Below are positions 27,930-37,956 of a stretch of DNA of 64,000 nt, piece after piece (the stretch's first letter is position 1; each line of letters begins with the position of its first letter). Source of the stretch: GCA-2746795 sp963747345 (GTDB taxonomy: Bacteria; Chloroflexota; Anaerolineae; Promineifilales; Promineifilaceae); the NCBI GenBank assembly GCA_963747345.1, contig CAVVFA010000024.1, positions 72,689-136,688 on the forward strand. The letters run 5' to 3'. Position numbers and translations under genes: made by a program. A model generated the notes under the pieces. That model had not been told where the DNA came from. It did no database searches and worked only from the letters and a program-made list of their open reading frames with translations.

Positions 27930-29600
27930 ATGACAACCCTTGCCCCAGACTTCAAAAACATAGCAGATTCGCTTCTGGAGCAAATCAAAGATTTTTCTCC
28001 CAGAGTTGAAGCGCGTAGCGTTGGCAATGTCATCTCAATTGGTGATGGTGTAGCTTTCGTAGACGGCTTGGCAGACGTAAAATCCAGTGAACTCGTAGAG
28101 TTTAGTAATGGCGTCGCCGGCTTGGTGCTCAACTTGGAACCGGACAGCGTTGGTGTCGTCATCATGGGTGATTACGCTACCATCGAAGTGGGTGACGAAG
28201 TACGCTCCACTGGGCGTATCGCTTCGGTTCCTGTCGGTGAAGCTTTGATTGGCCGTGTGGTAGATGGTCTTGGTAATCCAATTGACGGTAAAGGTCCGAT
28301 TGCGACCAATCTTGTTAGTCCAGTAGAACGTGTTGCCGCTGGTGTAATCGAGCGTAGAGGCGTCGATACACCGGTACAAACCGGCATCATGGCAATCGAC
28401 TCCATGTTCCCCATTGGTCGAGGCCAACGTGAGCTAGTCATTGGTGACCGTCAGACTGGTAAAACTGCTATCTGTTTAGATGCCATCCTCGCCCAAAAAG
28501 GGCTGGACATGGTTTGCATCTACGTCGCCATTGGTCAACGTATTGGTCAGGTTGCCCAAGTTGTGGACACCCTGGATAAATACGGGGCGATGGATTACAC
28601 CATTGTCGTTGTGGCTGGTGCCTCAGACCCGGCTCCCATGCAATACTTTGCACCTTATGCTGGTTGTACCATGGGTGAATACTTCATGGATCGCGGCAAA
28701 GACGCTCTCGTCATTTACGACGACCTTTCCAAACATGCGTGGGCGTACCGTCAGATGTCTCTGATTCTGCGCCGTCCCCCAGGTCGTGAAGCCTACCCTG
28801 GCGACATCTTCTCTCTCCATAGCCGCCTTCTCGAACGCTCCGTCCGTTTGCGTAATGAATGGGTCATCGTCGAGAAAGGCACCGAAGTTACCGCCGATAC
28901 CGTCGGTGTTGACGGCAAGCTTTACTTTGGTAACTTGGAAGAAGAAAATATAGAAGCAGGTTTGAAAGCACTTGGTGATGAAGATAAATACGAAGCCGTT
29001 AAAGTCCCCGGTACTGGTGGTTCTTTGACAGCATTGCCCATCATCGAAACCTTGCTTGGTGATGTGTCGGCCTATATCCCCACCAACGTCATCTCCATTA
29101 CCGATGGTCAAATCTTCCTGGAGACTGACTTGTTCAACGCAGGTCAGCGTCCGGCTATTAACACCGGTCTTTCCGTTTCTCGTGTAGGTAGCGCGGCTCA
29201 GGTGAAAGCCATGAGTAAAGTGGCCGGTAGCATGAAATCCGACTTGTCACAATATCGTGAACTGGCAGCGTTTGCCCAATTCGGCTCTGACTTGGATGCG
29301 TCTACACAGCGCCAGTTGAGTCGTGGTGAACGCTTGATGGAACTGCTCAAGCAGCCACAGTACCAACCGTTCCAAGTTCATCAACAAGTCATCGCCATTT
29401 ATGCAGGTAGTCGTGGTTACATGGATAATGTTGCAGTCAAGGATGTCTCTAAATACACCCAAGACCTCATTCGCTATGTAGAAACAGCTCATGCAGATGC
29501 GATTAAACCTATTGTTGAAACAGGTGCTTGGAATAGCGATATTGAAAATGCGTTGAAAGCGGCCATTGAAGATTTCCAGGCCAGTTATTTACCAGCGTAA
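27930..29600 (+). CDS. atpA: ATP synthase F1 subunit alpha
   Basis: Regulatory nucleotide-binding subunit of the F1 motor. About 556 residues, slightly longer than usual through the C-terminus. It has the Walker A motif GDRQTGKTA (about residue 175), the conserved IGRGQRELVIGD and PAINTGLSVSRVGSAAQ, and the arginine-finger region. The start follows AAGGAGG. It is first in the cluster atpA-atpG-atpD-atpC. The usual upstream neighbour atpH (delta) and the F0 genes are not here; upstream lies a glycosyltransferase. The reading frame is intact. Confidence 0.97.
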   Translation: MTTLAPDFKNIADSLLEQIKDFSPRVEARSVGNVISIGDGVAFVDGLADVKSSELVEFSNGVAGLVLNLEPDSVGVVIMGDYATIEVGDEVRSTGRIASVPVGEALIGRVVDGLGNPIDGKGPIATNLVSPVERVAAGVIERRGVDTPVQTGIMAIDSMFPIGRGQRELVIGDRQTGKTAICLDAILAQKGLDMVCIYVAIGQRIGQVAQVVDTLDKYGAMDYTIVVVAGASDPAPMQYFAPYAGCTMGEYFMDRGKDALVIYDDLSKHAWAYRQMSLILRRPPGREAYPGDIFSLHSRLLERSVRLRNEWVIVEKGTEVTADTVGVDGKLYFGNLEEENIEAGLKALGDEDKYEAVKVPGTGGSLTALPIIETLLGDVSAYIPTNVISITDGQIFLETDLFNAGQRPAINTGLSVSRVGSAAQVKAMSKVAGSMKSDLSQYRELAAFAQFGSDLDASTQRQLSRGERLMELLKQPQYQPFQVHQQVIAIYAGSRGYMDNVAVKDVSKYTQDLIRYVETAHADAIKPIVETGAWNSDIENALKAAIEDFQASYLPA

Positions 29601-29677
29601 TGGTGTCACTGTTTAAGTGAATTGTGGTCAGCCAGTGGCTGGCTCAATACTTGAGCGATTAAACACAGGAGACACAG

Positions 29678-30574
29678 ATGGCTACCGAACGCGAACTAAA
29701 TAAGCGCATCAAAAGTATCAAAAATATCTCGCAAGTGACGAGTGCTTTGGCGGCTGTTTCTGCTTCCAAGGCGAGTCGTGCGCAACGGCAGGTGGGAGCA
29801 ACACGCGCCTATGCTGGCAAAGCCTTCGAGATTTTGAACAATCTGGCCTCACAACAAGATGTAGGACATCCATTGCTCACAGTTCGGGCAGAAATTAAAA
29901 ATTCCGCACTCATCTTAATTACTGGTGATCGTGGTTTGGCTGGTGCATATAATACCAACATTGTTAATCGTGTTGAAGCGTTTGTGAAAGCACTCCATAC
30001 ACCTTGTGAAGTTATCACCGTGGGCCGTAAAGGCCGCGACCTGATGATTCGCCGTGGGTACAATGTTATTGCCACATTTGAAAATATTCCCGATACCCCC
30101 TCTATCCTCGACGTCACGCCCATCGCCCAAATTGTTACCGATGAATACTTGAGTGGTAAATTTGACCAAGTATTCATTGGTTACACGGATTATATAAACC
30201 TTATTATCCGGCGACCTACCGTGAAGCAGTTGTTACCGCTACGGCCGTTAGATTTTGAAGGCATGGCAGTTTCAGAATACGTCAATAGTGTGGATCTAGC
30301 CGGCGTATCAGAACGGGTTTATTTGTATGAACCCCAACCGGAAGCCTTGTTAGATGTGATTGTTCCCCGCTTTACCCAATTGCAGATTTACCAATCTGTT
30401 TTGGAAGCATTGGCTAGTGAACACAGCGCCCGCATGGTAGCGATGAATAACGCTACTGATAATGCTGGCGAGCTGATTGAAATATTAACCCTAGAACGAA
30501 ATAAAGCGCGTCAGGCGAGCATCACCAGTGAAATTCTGGACATCGTTGGTGGCGCAGAAGCATTGAGTGGATAA
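29678..30574 (+). CDS. atpG: ATP synthase F1 subunit gamma
   Basis: Central rotor stalk of F1. About 298 residues. It begins with the conserved coiled-coil start ELNKRIKSIKNISQVT and ends with the C-terminal helix NNATDNAGELIEILTLERNKARQ-type sequence followed by ITSEILDIVGGAEAL, as in all gamma subunits. The middle has ITGDRGLAGAYN. The start follows CAGGAG. It lies 77 bases after atpA and 11 bases before atpD. Confidence 0.97.
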   Translation: MATERELNKRIKSIKNISQVTSALAAVSASKASRAQRQVGATRAYAGKAFEILNNLASQQDVGHPLLTVRAEIKNSALILITGDRGLAGAYNTNIVNRVEAFVKALHTPCEVITVGRKGRDLMIRRGYNVIATFENIPDTPSILDVTPIAQIVTDEYLSGKFDQVFIGYTDYINLIIRRPTVKQLLPLRPLDFEGMAVSEYVNSVDLAGVSERVYLYEPQPEALLDVIVPRFTQLQIYQSVLEALASEHSARMVAMNNATDNAGELIEILTLERNKARQASITSEILDIVGGAEALSG

Positions 30575-30585
30575 CGGAGGAATAT

Positions 30586-31981
30586 ATGGCTATTGGAAAA
30601 ATTTCAGCCATCCGTGGTGTAGTTGTTGACGTAGATTTCCCCGAAGGTGACCTTCCGGGAATTTACGAAGCTTTAAATGTAGACGGGCCTAGCGGTAATT
30701 TGGTGTTGGAAGTCCAGCAGCAGTTGGGTGGCGGTTCTGTCCGTACCGTAGCCATGGGTTCAACCGATGGGTTGCCCCGTGGCGTTGATGCGGTGTCAAC
30801 AGGTGGTCCCATTATGGTTCCTGTTGGGGAAGTTACTTTGGGACGGATATTTAATGTACTAGGCGAAGCTGTTGATGGTCTCGAAACACCTAAGTCAGAT
30901 ATCTACTATCCCATTCACCGGGAAGCCCCAAGTTTTGAAGAACAAAGCACAAAAGCCGAGACCTTTGAAACGGGAATGAAAGTCGTTGATCTCATTGCAC
31001 CCTTTATTCGAGGGGGTAAAACAGGTATCTATGGTGGTGCCGGTGTGGGTAAAACGGTTACCATTGCGGAGTTGATTCGCTCAGTGGCGCAGGAACACTC
31101 TGGTGTATCCATTTTCGCTGGTGTGGGTGAACGGACTCGTGAAGGGACTGACTTGTTTTACGAAATGCAGGAATACGGTGTGCAAGACTCTGTGGCGATG
31201 GTCTTCGGGCAGATGAATGAAACGCCTGGTGTGCGTTTGCGCGTGGCTTTGACTGGGCTGGCGATGGCTGAATACTTCCGCGATGAAGGGCGTGACGTAC
31301 TATTGTTCATTGACAACATTTTCCGTTACGTATTGGCTGGTTCTGAGATGTCTGCGTTGTTGGGACGTATGCCCAGCGCTGTGGGGTATCAACCAACGCT
31401 CGCTTCTGAAATGGGTGCGTTGCAAGAACGTATTACTTCCACCAAGACCGGTTCCATTACGTCTATGCAGGCTATTTACGTGCCGGCAGATGACTATTCT
31501 GACCCGGCTCCTGTAGCAACATTTGCTCATCTTGATGCCAGTTTGACGCTAGATCGTAGTGTATTTGCTAAAGGTATTTTCCCGGCTGTAGATCCATTGG
31601 CTTCTTCAAGCCGTGCGCTTCAGCCAGACATCGTTGGTGAAGAACATTACAACACAGCCCGCGAAGTGAAGCAAATTCTGCAAACCTACAATGACTTGCA
31701 AGACATCATCGCCATTCTCGGTATCGATGAGCTTAGTGAAGACCAGAAACTGCTTGGTGGCTCGCGCCCGTAAGATTGAGCGTTTCTTGGGTCAACCCAT
31801 GTTCGTGGCTGAGAAATTCCACGGCTTGAACGGTCAGTATGTGCCGATTGCAGAAACGGTACGCGGGTTCCGTGAAATCTTGGATGGTAAGCATGATGAC
31901 TTGCCAGAACAAGCTTTCTATATGGTTGGTACGATTGATCAGGCTGTTGCGAAAGCGGAGAAATTACGCGCTGAAGCTTAA
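30586..31981 (+). CDS. atpD: ATP synthase F1 subunit beta, one frameshift
   Basis: Catalytic subunit of F1. The first frame (30586 to about 31756) has the Walker A motif GGAGVGKT, the catalytic Glu region GVGERTREG, the Walker B strand VLLFIDNIF and GRMPSAVGYQPTLA. Near 31756 one extra G in CTTGGTGG moves the frame by +1; the last 70 codons then read LVARARKIERFLGQPMFVAE through to AEKLRAEA at 31981, the normal C-terminus. About 465 residues in all. As atpD is essential and everything else is conserved, a sequence error at this site is the simplest explanation. A second copy elsewhere cannot be excluded. Confidence 0.95.
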
Positions 31982-31994
31982 TTAACGCATATAC

Positions 31995-32065
31995 TTTGAT
32001 TTTCAGCCGCAAAGGACAAAAGTACGCAAAGACAAAAGATCCTTTGCGCTCTTTCTGACTTTTGC
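31995..32065. repeat. GCAAAGGAC / CCTTTGCG imperfect hairpin between atpD and atpC
   Basis: CAGCCGCAAAGGACAAAAG at the left pairs with ATCCTTTGCGCTCTT and CTTTTGCGGTTG at the right. It lies inside the atp operon and may form an intercistronic stem-loop. Same style as the hairpins at 17950 and 42640. Confidence 0.72.
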
Positions 32066-32108
32066 GGTTGATTTTTTGTGGAGACAATGCTACACAGGTG
32101 GTGACATT

Positions 32109-32564
32109 ATGCCGATTAAAGTTGAAATTGTGACACAAGAAAGAATAGTTTTTGAAGGCGAGGTGGATTCTGTGAATTTGCCTGGTTCTGAAGGCCGCTT
32201 GGGTATTTTGCCCAACCACTCTCCTCTCTTAACGACATTGGCTTATGGTGAAGTCATTGTGAAACAAGGCGGTCAGGAAGATTATTACGCGATTGGTGGC
32301 GGTTTTGCTGAAGTTCAGCCAGAAAAAGTGATTGTGCTGGCAGATTCGGCCGAACATTCTGATGAAATTGATATGGATCGTGCCAGACAAGCGCGTAATC
32401 GTGCTGAAAAGATGATGGAAGAGGGTGTGCCAGAAGATCCGGACAGGTATGCACAAATCCAGGCTTCTTTACAGCGTGCCCAAGTTCGTATTAACGTTGC
32501 TCAACGTCGGCGGCGTTCCACTACACTGCCAACAGAGTTCCGTTCTGCGGACGACGAGCATTAG
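32109..32564 (+). CDS. atpC: ATP synthase F1 subunit epsilon
   Basis: Small regulatory subunit of the rotor. The N-terminal beta-sandwich shows VEIVTQERIVFEGEVDSV, GRLGILPNHSPLLT and the GGGFAEV strand; the C-terminal part is a charged two-helix hairpin (ARQARNRAEKMMEE and the rest). About 151 residues, somewhat longer than the usual 130-140 because of a basic/acidic tail ending RSADDEH. The ATG at 32109 was chosen over an upstream alternative at 32076 because it matches the usual N-terminus and follows AGGTGG. It is followed eight bases later by mreB. Confidence 0.93.
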   Translation: MPIKVEIVTQERIVFEGEVDSVNLPGSEGRLGILPNHSPLLTTLAYGEVIVKQGGQEDYYAIGGGFAEVQPEKVIVLADSAEHSDEIDMDRARQARNRAEKMMEEGVPEDPDRYAQIQASLQRAQVRINVAQRRRRSTTLPTEFRSADDEH

Positions 32565-32572
32565 GATAGTCT

Positions 32573-33589
32573 GTGTCTATATTTACGCCGCATATTGCGA
32601 TTGACTTGGGTACTGTTAATGTCCTGGTATTTGACCAAGGGCGTGGTGTGGTGCTGCAAGAGCCATCTGTGGTTGCAATTCACGAGGATGGCGAAAAAAC
32701 AACGATTGTCGAGGTTGGTCGAGCCGCGAAAGAAATGTACGGCCGTACCCCTGAACAAATTGAAGTGATGCGGCCGTTGCGTGATGGTGTGATCGCCGAC
32801 TACTTTGTTACGCAAGGGATGTTGGAGTATTTCATTCGTAAGGTAACGGGGCGGATTCGACTGCGTAAACCAGTGGTGATGATCAGCGTGCCTTACGGTG
32901 TAACAAGTGTGGAACGCCGCGCGGTGCGTGAAGCGGCCTTGTCTGCTGGTGCACGTGAAGTGCATTTGATTCCAGAGCCGTTGGCTGCTGCGATTGGGGC
33001 TGGTTTGCCGATTGGCACGCCGACGGGCAATATGGTTGTAGATATGGGCGGCGGTTCGACAGAAGCGGCCGTTATTTCGATGAATGGTATCGTATGTGCA
33101 GAGTCGGTGCGTGTGGGTGGTGTTCATTTGGATGAAGCGATTATTGCTTACGTGCGTAAGAAGTATAACTTGATCATTGGTGAGCCGACTGCTGAGGCGA
33201 TTAAGATTAAGATTGGAGCGGCTGCCCCACTTGATGATGAGCTAGAAATGCAAGTTCAGGGTCGGGATCAGATTGCCGGTCTGCCTAAAACAATTACGAT
33301 TACATCCAGCGAAGTGGTTGAAGCACTTAGAGAGCCGATGGTCGCTATTGTGAATGTGGTACGGGCGGTGTTGGCTAAAACGCCACCAGAATTGTCTTCG
33401 GATATTATTGATCGCGGGATGGCTTTGACGGGCGGCGGAGCGTTGTTGCGCGAACTGGATACGATGCTTACCAAAGCGACCAATGTACCAGCTTATGTAG
33501 CGGATAATCCACTTGCTTGTACGGCAATTGGTGCGGGACGAGCGTTGTCTGAGCTGCCTATTTTACAGCGCAGTGTTCCAGACCTCTAA
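32573..33589 (+). CDS. mreB: Rod shape-determining protein MreB
   Basis: Bacterial actin that forms membrane-bound filaments guiding lateral wall synthesis. About 338 residues. It has the phosphate-1 motif IAIDLGTVNVLVF, the connecting VMRPLRDGVIADY, SVPYGVTSVERRAV, the phosphate-2 motif VVDMGGGSTEAAV and the adenosine motif ALTGGGALLREL. The start is a GTG at 32573, eight bases after the atpC stop, with AGGAT just upstream, so mreB seems to be the last gene of the atp transcript. A terminator follows its stop. Confidence 0.94.
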   Translation: MSIFTPHIAIDLGTVNVLVFDQGRGVVLQEPSVVAIHEDGEKTTIVEVGRAAKEMYGRTPEQIEVMRPLRDGVIADYFVTQGMLEYFIRKVTGRIRLRKPVVMISVPYGVTSVERRAVREAALSAGAREVHLIPEPLAAAIGAGLPIGTPTGNMVVDMGGGSTEAAVISMNGIVCAESVRVGGVHLDEAIIAYVRKKYNLIIGEPTAEAIKIKIGAAAPLDDELEMQVQGRDQIAGLPKTITITSSEVVEALREPMVAIVNVVRAVLAKTPPELSSDIIDRGMALTGGGALLRELDTMLTKATNVPAYVADNPLACTAIGAGRALSELPILQRSVPDL

Positions 33590-33621
33590 GCATGATTGAA
33601 TTGAACTGACGATAATTGAAA

Positions 33622-33652
33622 AGACCCTGTCGAAAACGGCAGGGTCTTTTTT
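33622..33652 (+). terminator. Rho-independent terminator after mreB
   Basis: AGACCCTGTCG, a short A-rich loop and CGGCAGGGTCT form a strong stem (33622-33646) followed by six T bases. It ends the atpAGDC-mreB unit. Confidence 0.92.
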
Positions 33653-33890
33653 ATTTAGGCCATTCCAAGAAAATAATCATCCCCAACATGTACATGACAG
33701 GAATGGCTTAAAGGCTTTGTTGTCATACCAATGGGACATTTTATTTTTTGTGAAAGCCTTAGGTAAAAGCGGGAAAGTTTTTGGAAATAAAATTGTGCAA
33801 AACCCGCTTTTCCTTGAAGGAAACCACAATTTTGCGTGTTGGTAATTTTAAGAACTTTTTGTGGTTTACCTAATGATTGGAACGGTATGT
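33653..33890. other. Convergent intergenic region between mreB and rex
   Basis: It contains an 8-bp inverted repeat (GCCATTCC near 33659 and GGAATGGC near 33701) and a second imperfect pair (AAATTGTGCAAAACC near 33789 and ACCACAATTTTGCG near 33824). I see no coding sequence. Confidence 0.6.
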
Positions 33891-34508
33891 TTATTCCAAG
33901 TAAAAAGTCATGCGTTGCATTTGGGTGACGGGGTCGCTGTAACTGATTTGCACGTCTTCTGGAGCATCGAGGTGGACGGGGACGTAGCTGAGGATGGCTT
34001 TGACGCCGCTTTCGACCAGCGTGTCGGTGATATCTTGTACGACAGCAATAGGGATAGCGATAATTGCCATTTTAACGTTTTCGCGGGAAATGATTTCTTT
34101 GAGATCATCTATACTTTGGATGGCGAGATCGCCTATCTTGCCGCCAATTTTGGTTGGATCGCTGTCGAATACCCACTTGATGCGGAATCCGCGCGGCTGG
34201 AATCCCGCGTAGTTTGCGAGAGCATGGCCCAAATACCCAGCACCAACCAGTGCAACCGGCCATTCATGGGTTAGATGCAGAATTTCTTCTAGTTTTTCAA
34301 CCAGAAAGTTGATGTGATAACCTGTGCCTTGTTTGCCAAATTCGCCGAAATGAGACAAGTCTTTACGGATTTGAGCAGAACTAATCCCTAATCTCTCCCC
34401 GAGTTCGTGGGATGAGGTGGTGAGTTTGTGTTCGTCTTCAGTTAATCGTTTGAGTTCACGTAGATAAATCGGTAATCGACCTATTACGATATCGGGAATA
34501 TTAGACAC
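33891..34508 (-). CDS. rex: Redox-sensing transcriptional repressor Rex
   Basis: Binds operator DNA and releases it when the NADH/NAD+ ratio rises. The N-terminal winged-helix domain shows IPDIVIGRLPIYLRELKRL and TTSSHELGERLGISSAQIRKDLSHFGEFGKQGTGY; the Rossmann domain has VGAGYLGHALANY and the C-terminal dimer helix. The GTG at 34508 (after AGAGGAAA, 7-8 bases away) gives 205 residues; an upstream extension to 34586 overlaps its own probable operator and was not used. A candidate Rex box lies 33-50 bases upstream of the start, which suggests autoregulation. Confidence 0.95.
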   Translation of the reverse strand: MSNIPDIVIGRLPIYLRELKRLTEDEHKLTTSSHELGERLGISSAQIRKDLSHFGEFGKQGTGYHINFLVEKLEEILHLTHEWPVALVGAGYLGHALANYAGFQPRGFRIKWVFDSDPTKIGGKIGDLAIQSIDDLKEIISRENVKMAIIAIPIAVVQDITDTLVESGVKAILSYVPVHLDAPEDVQISYSDPVTQMQRMTFYLE

Positions 34509-34540
34509 GAAATAATTTCCTCTGAGTACGTGATTATTGT

Positions 34541-34558
34541 TCGTGGAAGTTTTCACAA
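34541..34558 (-). promoter_or_regulatory. Candidate Rex operator upstream of rex
   Basis: TCGTGGA, four bases, TTCACAA: the half facing away from the gene start matches the Rex consensus 7 of 7 and the other 5 of 7. Its location just upstream of rex fits the usual autoregulation. It could also affect the divergent gene at 34754. Confidence 0.65.
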
Positions 34559-34676
34559 TTGTAGCATATCGAAAAATCGGTCGCAAACGAGACTTTATCT
34601 AATTAAATGGTGGGTAAATAGGTTGCAACAGTATCCATAATTAGTAGGAATTTTAAGACTAAAACTTGAAATTATA

Positions 34677-34700
34677 TGGTATCCTAGTACCAGGGTACCA
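34677..34700. promoter_or_regulatory. Inverted repeat upstream of the phosphotransferase gene
   Basis: TGGTATCCT and AGGGTACCA form an imperfect 9-bp inverted repeat around AGTACC, followed by a further TACCAGG copy. It lies about 55 bases before the ATG at 34754 and may be an operator. No family is recognised. Confidence 0.45.
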
Positions 34701-34753
34701 GGACTTTGCATACAGGGTTTTTGTGTTTGGTTGTAATAATGGAGTGATCACTG

Positions 34754-37133
34754 ATGGCACAAACCTTTTTGGCCTTTCTTGGGGCTGAACAATTACCTCA
34801 ACACAGTGGGGGAAAAGCAAGCCAGATTCAGCAATTGATGAAAAACAATGTCTGTGTGCCAAAGACATATATTTGTCAGTGGGATGCCTTTGAAAAACAG
34901 CAACAAGACAAAAACGGCCGTTCTCACCCAACTCCGCCAAGAATTAACTTCTATCATTGACTCACACAAAGCATATGCTGTTCGGTCTTCTGCAAATGTA
35001 GAGGATGGGCAAAACTTTTCCTTTGCAGGACAGTTTGTTTCAGTGCTTGATGTACAGGGAATTGATGGGGTCTTGGATTCTATTCAGGCAGTATGGGATT
35101 CTATCAATAAGGTAAGCTTAGATGCTTATATGCAACGGTCTGACTTCTCAAAAGAGCAGTTACGCATGGCTGTTCTCATTCAGGAAATGGTGACACCTGT
35201 TGTTTCCGGTGTATCTTTTAGTAAGAACCCAATGACGGGGCTAGATGAGACTGTCGTGGAAGCTGTATGCGGGTCGGGGGAGCTTTTGGTGCAGGATGGT
35301 TTGTCTCCAGATCGTTGGATTTATAAATGGGGGGATTGGGTAAAGCGGCCTGAACAGTCTGAAATTGATGAAGCTGTAATTGCTACTGTGGTTTCAAAAA
35401 CGGCTGAGATTGCAAAATCGTATGGCGCACCGATTGATTTAGAGTGGGTGTATGACGGAACGGCCGTTTACTGGGTGCAGTTACGGGAAATCACTACAGG
35501 TAATAATCTCAACATCTATTCCAATCGTATGTCTCGGGAGATGCTGCCTGGGTTAATCAAACCCTTGGTTTGGTCTGTGAATACGACAGTAGTGAACAGT
35601 GCCTGGATCGACATTTTTACCGAGTTAATTGGTCCAAATGACATTGAGCCACAAGATTTAGCTAAAGCTTTTCATTATCAAGCGTACTTCAATATGGGCA
35701 CGATTGGCCGCATTTTTGCTGCGTTAGGCTTGCCGCGAGAAACTTTGGAAGTGATGTTGGGGCTTGAGGGTGGCGACCAACGACCCAGATTTAGGCCATC
35801 TAGCAAAGTTTTTCGCCATATGCCACGCATGATTAAATTTGTCGTGAACAAACTACGTTACAGCAAAGAAATCGATTCGTTTTTACCAGAAATGGATCAG
35901 ACTTTCCATTCATTTGGTAATAAACCGCTGGATAGTAAGGATGAGCAAGAGTTATTGACGGGAATTGATGCGCTTTGTAGTTTCACGCAAAAGGCAGCTT
36001 ATGCTAATGTTGTTGGACCGCTGTTGATGCAAATGTACAATGGCATGTTACGGGCTAATTTGCAGAAGCAGGGGGTCGATTATGAGCAATTCAACCTGTC
36101 TTATCACATGGACAGCATTGAAGATTTTAATCCCAATAGGCACTTGGATGCGCTTCATGAGCTATATAGCCAGCTAGATGAGTCAATAAAACAGCAAATT
36201 GTGAGGGGAACGTATGCCGATTTTGAAGGAATGGCAGGGATTGAGGATTTGCAAACGGCCGTTTCCCAATTTATCGACCAGTTTGGACACCTCAGTGACA
36301 GTGGCAATGATTTCTCAAAACGGCCGTGGCGTGAAGAGCCGGATTTGGTACTAAAAATGGTACTCAACTGGGAAAAGGTTGAGCATGATAGCTTCCTAGG
36401 CACTTATAAAGAGGAAAGGCTCGTTAATGTCACTTATAATTGGGATACACTGCCCATTAGCCGCCTCACTCGTTGGCGTCTGGGATGGCATTATCAGCGA
36501 GCGCGTCAATTTCGTTACTATCGGGAAGCGATCAGCTTTAAATACACGTATGGGTATGGTTTGTTGCGAAACTATTTTCTGGCACTTGCCAAACACTTTG
36601 TGCAGCGACAAATTATTCAGCAGCCAGACGATATATTTTACCTTTACAAACATGAAATCGATGACATCGTCTGCAAAAAAGATTCAGTTAACTATCAAGC
36701 GCTCATCGAAATTCGTCAGCAAGAAATGGAAACTGCCAAAAACATTGTTTTGCCCGAAATTATCTATGGTGATTATCCTCCACCTATTGAAACGTATGAT
36801 AAAAATCAGGAACGATTGTCGGGTATTCCTACTTCAGGGGGTTATTTTCAAGGATTCGTTCGTGTTATTCAAACTATTAGCGACTTCGACAAAATGATGC
36901 CAGGGGCTGTATTGGTTATCCCTTTTTCGGATGTGAGCTGGACGCCTTTGTTTGCTAAAGCGGGGGCAGTTATTGCGGAATCTGGTGGTATTTTGTCTCA
37001 TAGTTCTATCGTAGCCAGAGAATATAAGGTGCCAGCTGTGGTGTCTGTAACGGGTGCCTGCCGCATTTTGCAAGATGATATGCAGGTTATCGTAGATGGA
37101 TTTAAGGGTGAAATATTTCTCAATGGGCATTGA
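34754..37133 (+). CDS. PEP-utilising phosphotransferase (PPDK_N plus His domain, rifampin-phosphotransferase-like), one frameshift
   Basis: A dikinase-type enzyme. The ATP-grasp domain (first 300 residues) has GGKASQIQQL, YAVRSSANVEDGQNFSFAGQ and VVSGVSFSKNPMTG. The C-terminal mobile domain has GAVIAESGGILSHSSIVAREYKVPAVV with the phospho-carrying His. The TIM-barrel PEP/pyruvate domain of true PEP synthase is absent, so the order resembles rifampin phosphotransferase and related enzymes. The N-terminus is read from 34754 (MAQTFLAFLG); the frame changes by +1 in the A run at 34910-34914, exactly next to an iterated palindrome. About 790 residues. Substrate unknown. It is followed 22 bases later by a PlsY-like gene. 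Confidence 0.85.
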
Positions 37134-37155
37134 TTGATCGGGAAGAGGAGGCGCG

Positions 37156-37905
37156 ATGGATCCAGTGTTGATAGGTATTGCAATTTTGGTCGGCTATTTA
37201 TTGGGAGCCATCTCATTTGCACGTTTGGTGGCGAGGGTTGCGGTGCCTGAAACAGATATCAGCAGCACCATGATGGAGATTCCCGGCAAGAACATCAGTC
37301 TAGAAATGAAATCTGTTAGCGCCACCAGTGTGATGATGCACACCGGTCCCAAATATGGCTGCCTGACAAGTATTCTCGATATGGCAAAGGTATCGATACC
37401 GACGCTGGCTTTCATGCTGATGTATCCGGAGGAGAATTATTTTCTGATAACGGCCGTTGCCGGTGTCGCTGGTCACAATTTCCCCATTTACTATAAATTC
37501 AAGGGTGGGCGCGGCGTTTCCCCCATCTTTGGCAGTTTACTGGTTATCGATTGGCTGGCTATTCCTGTTACCGTATTGGTGAGCAATATTTTAGGATTAG
37601 CGCTTTTCCGCAATGTCATGATCGCCTACACGGGATTCACCATTTTGCTCATTCCCTGGATGTGGTTCCGTTTTCATCAGTGGGCCTACGTGGCCTATGC
37701 TGTCGCCGTTACCCTGCTCTTCTATCTGGCAATGATTCCAGAGCTTAAACAATATTATGCCTTGTGGCAGGCTGGCGAATTGGAAGGCATTCAGATGGAT
37801 GAAGTGATGGAGACCACACACATGAAATACGTGCTGCGTATGGGCAAGAAGATGGGTTTCCTCAAAGAAAAACAGAAAACAGAAGGAGATGCACCAGTTT
37901 CCTAA
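37156..37905 (+). CDS. PlsY-like glycerol-3-phosphate acyltransferase family membrane protein
   Basis: A polytopic inner-membrane protein related to the acyl-phosphate:glycerol-3-phosphate acyltransferase PlsY. It keeps the third signature (GHNFPIYYKFKGGRGVSP) almost unchanged and the SAT-x-LDMAK segment of the second, but the usual SGNxGATN motif is altered (MKSVSATSVMMHTG) and the C-terminus is about 45 residues longer than normal PlsY. About 249 residues. It may have a different acceptor or be the divergent PlsY of this lineage. It begins 22 bases after the phosphotransferase gene; AAGAGGAGG precedes the start. Confidence 0.8.
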   Translation: MDPVLIGIAILVGYLLGAISFARLVARVAVPETDISSTMMEIPGKNISLEMKSVSATSVMMHTGPKYGCLTSILDMAKVSIPTLAFMLMYPEENYFLITAVAGVAGHNFPIYYKFKGGRGVSPIFGSLLVIDWLAIPVTVLVSNILGLALFRNVMIAYTGFTILLIPWMWFRFHQWAYVAYAVAVTLLFYLAMIPELKQYYALWQAGELEGIQMDEVMETTHMKYVLRMGKKMGFLKEKQKTEGDAPVS

Positions 37906-37956
37906 AATAACATGTTTATTTTGTGCGTGATCTGATATGGAGGTCAAGGAGGAAGA

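Noticed and set aside
31740..31790. Programmed +1 frameshift in atpD
   Set aside because: There is no stop codon or slippery-plus-stop signal as in prfB, and similar single-base changes occur in many genes without a shared motif; an extra base in the consensus is simpler.
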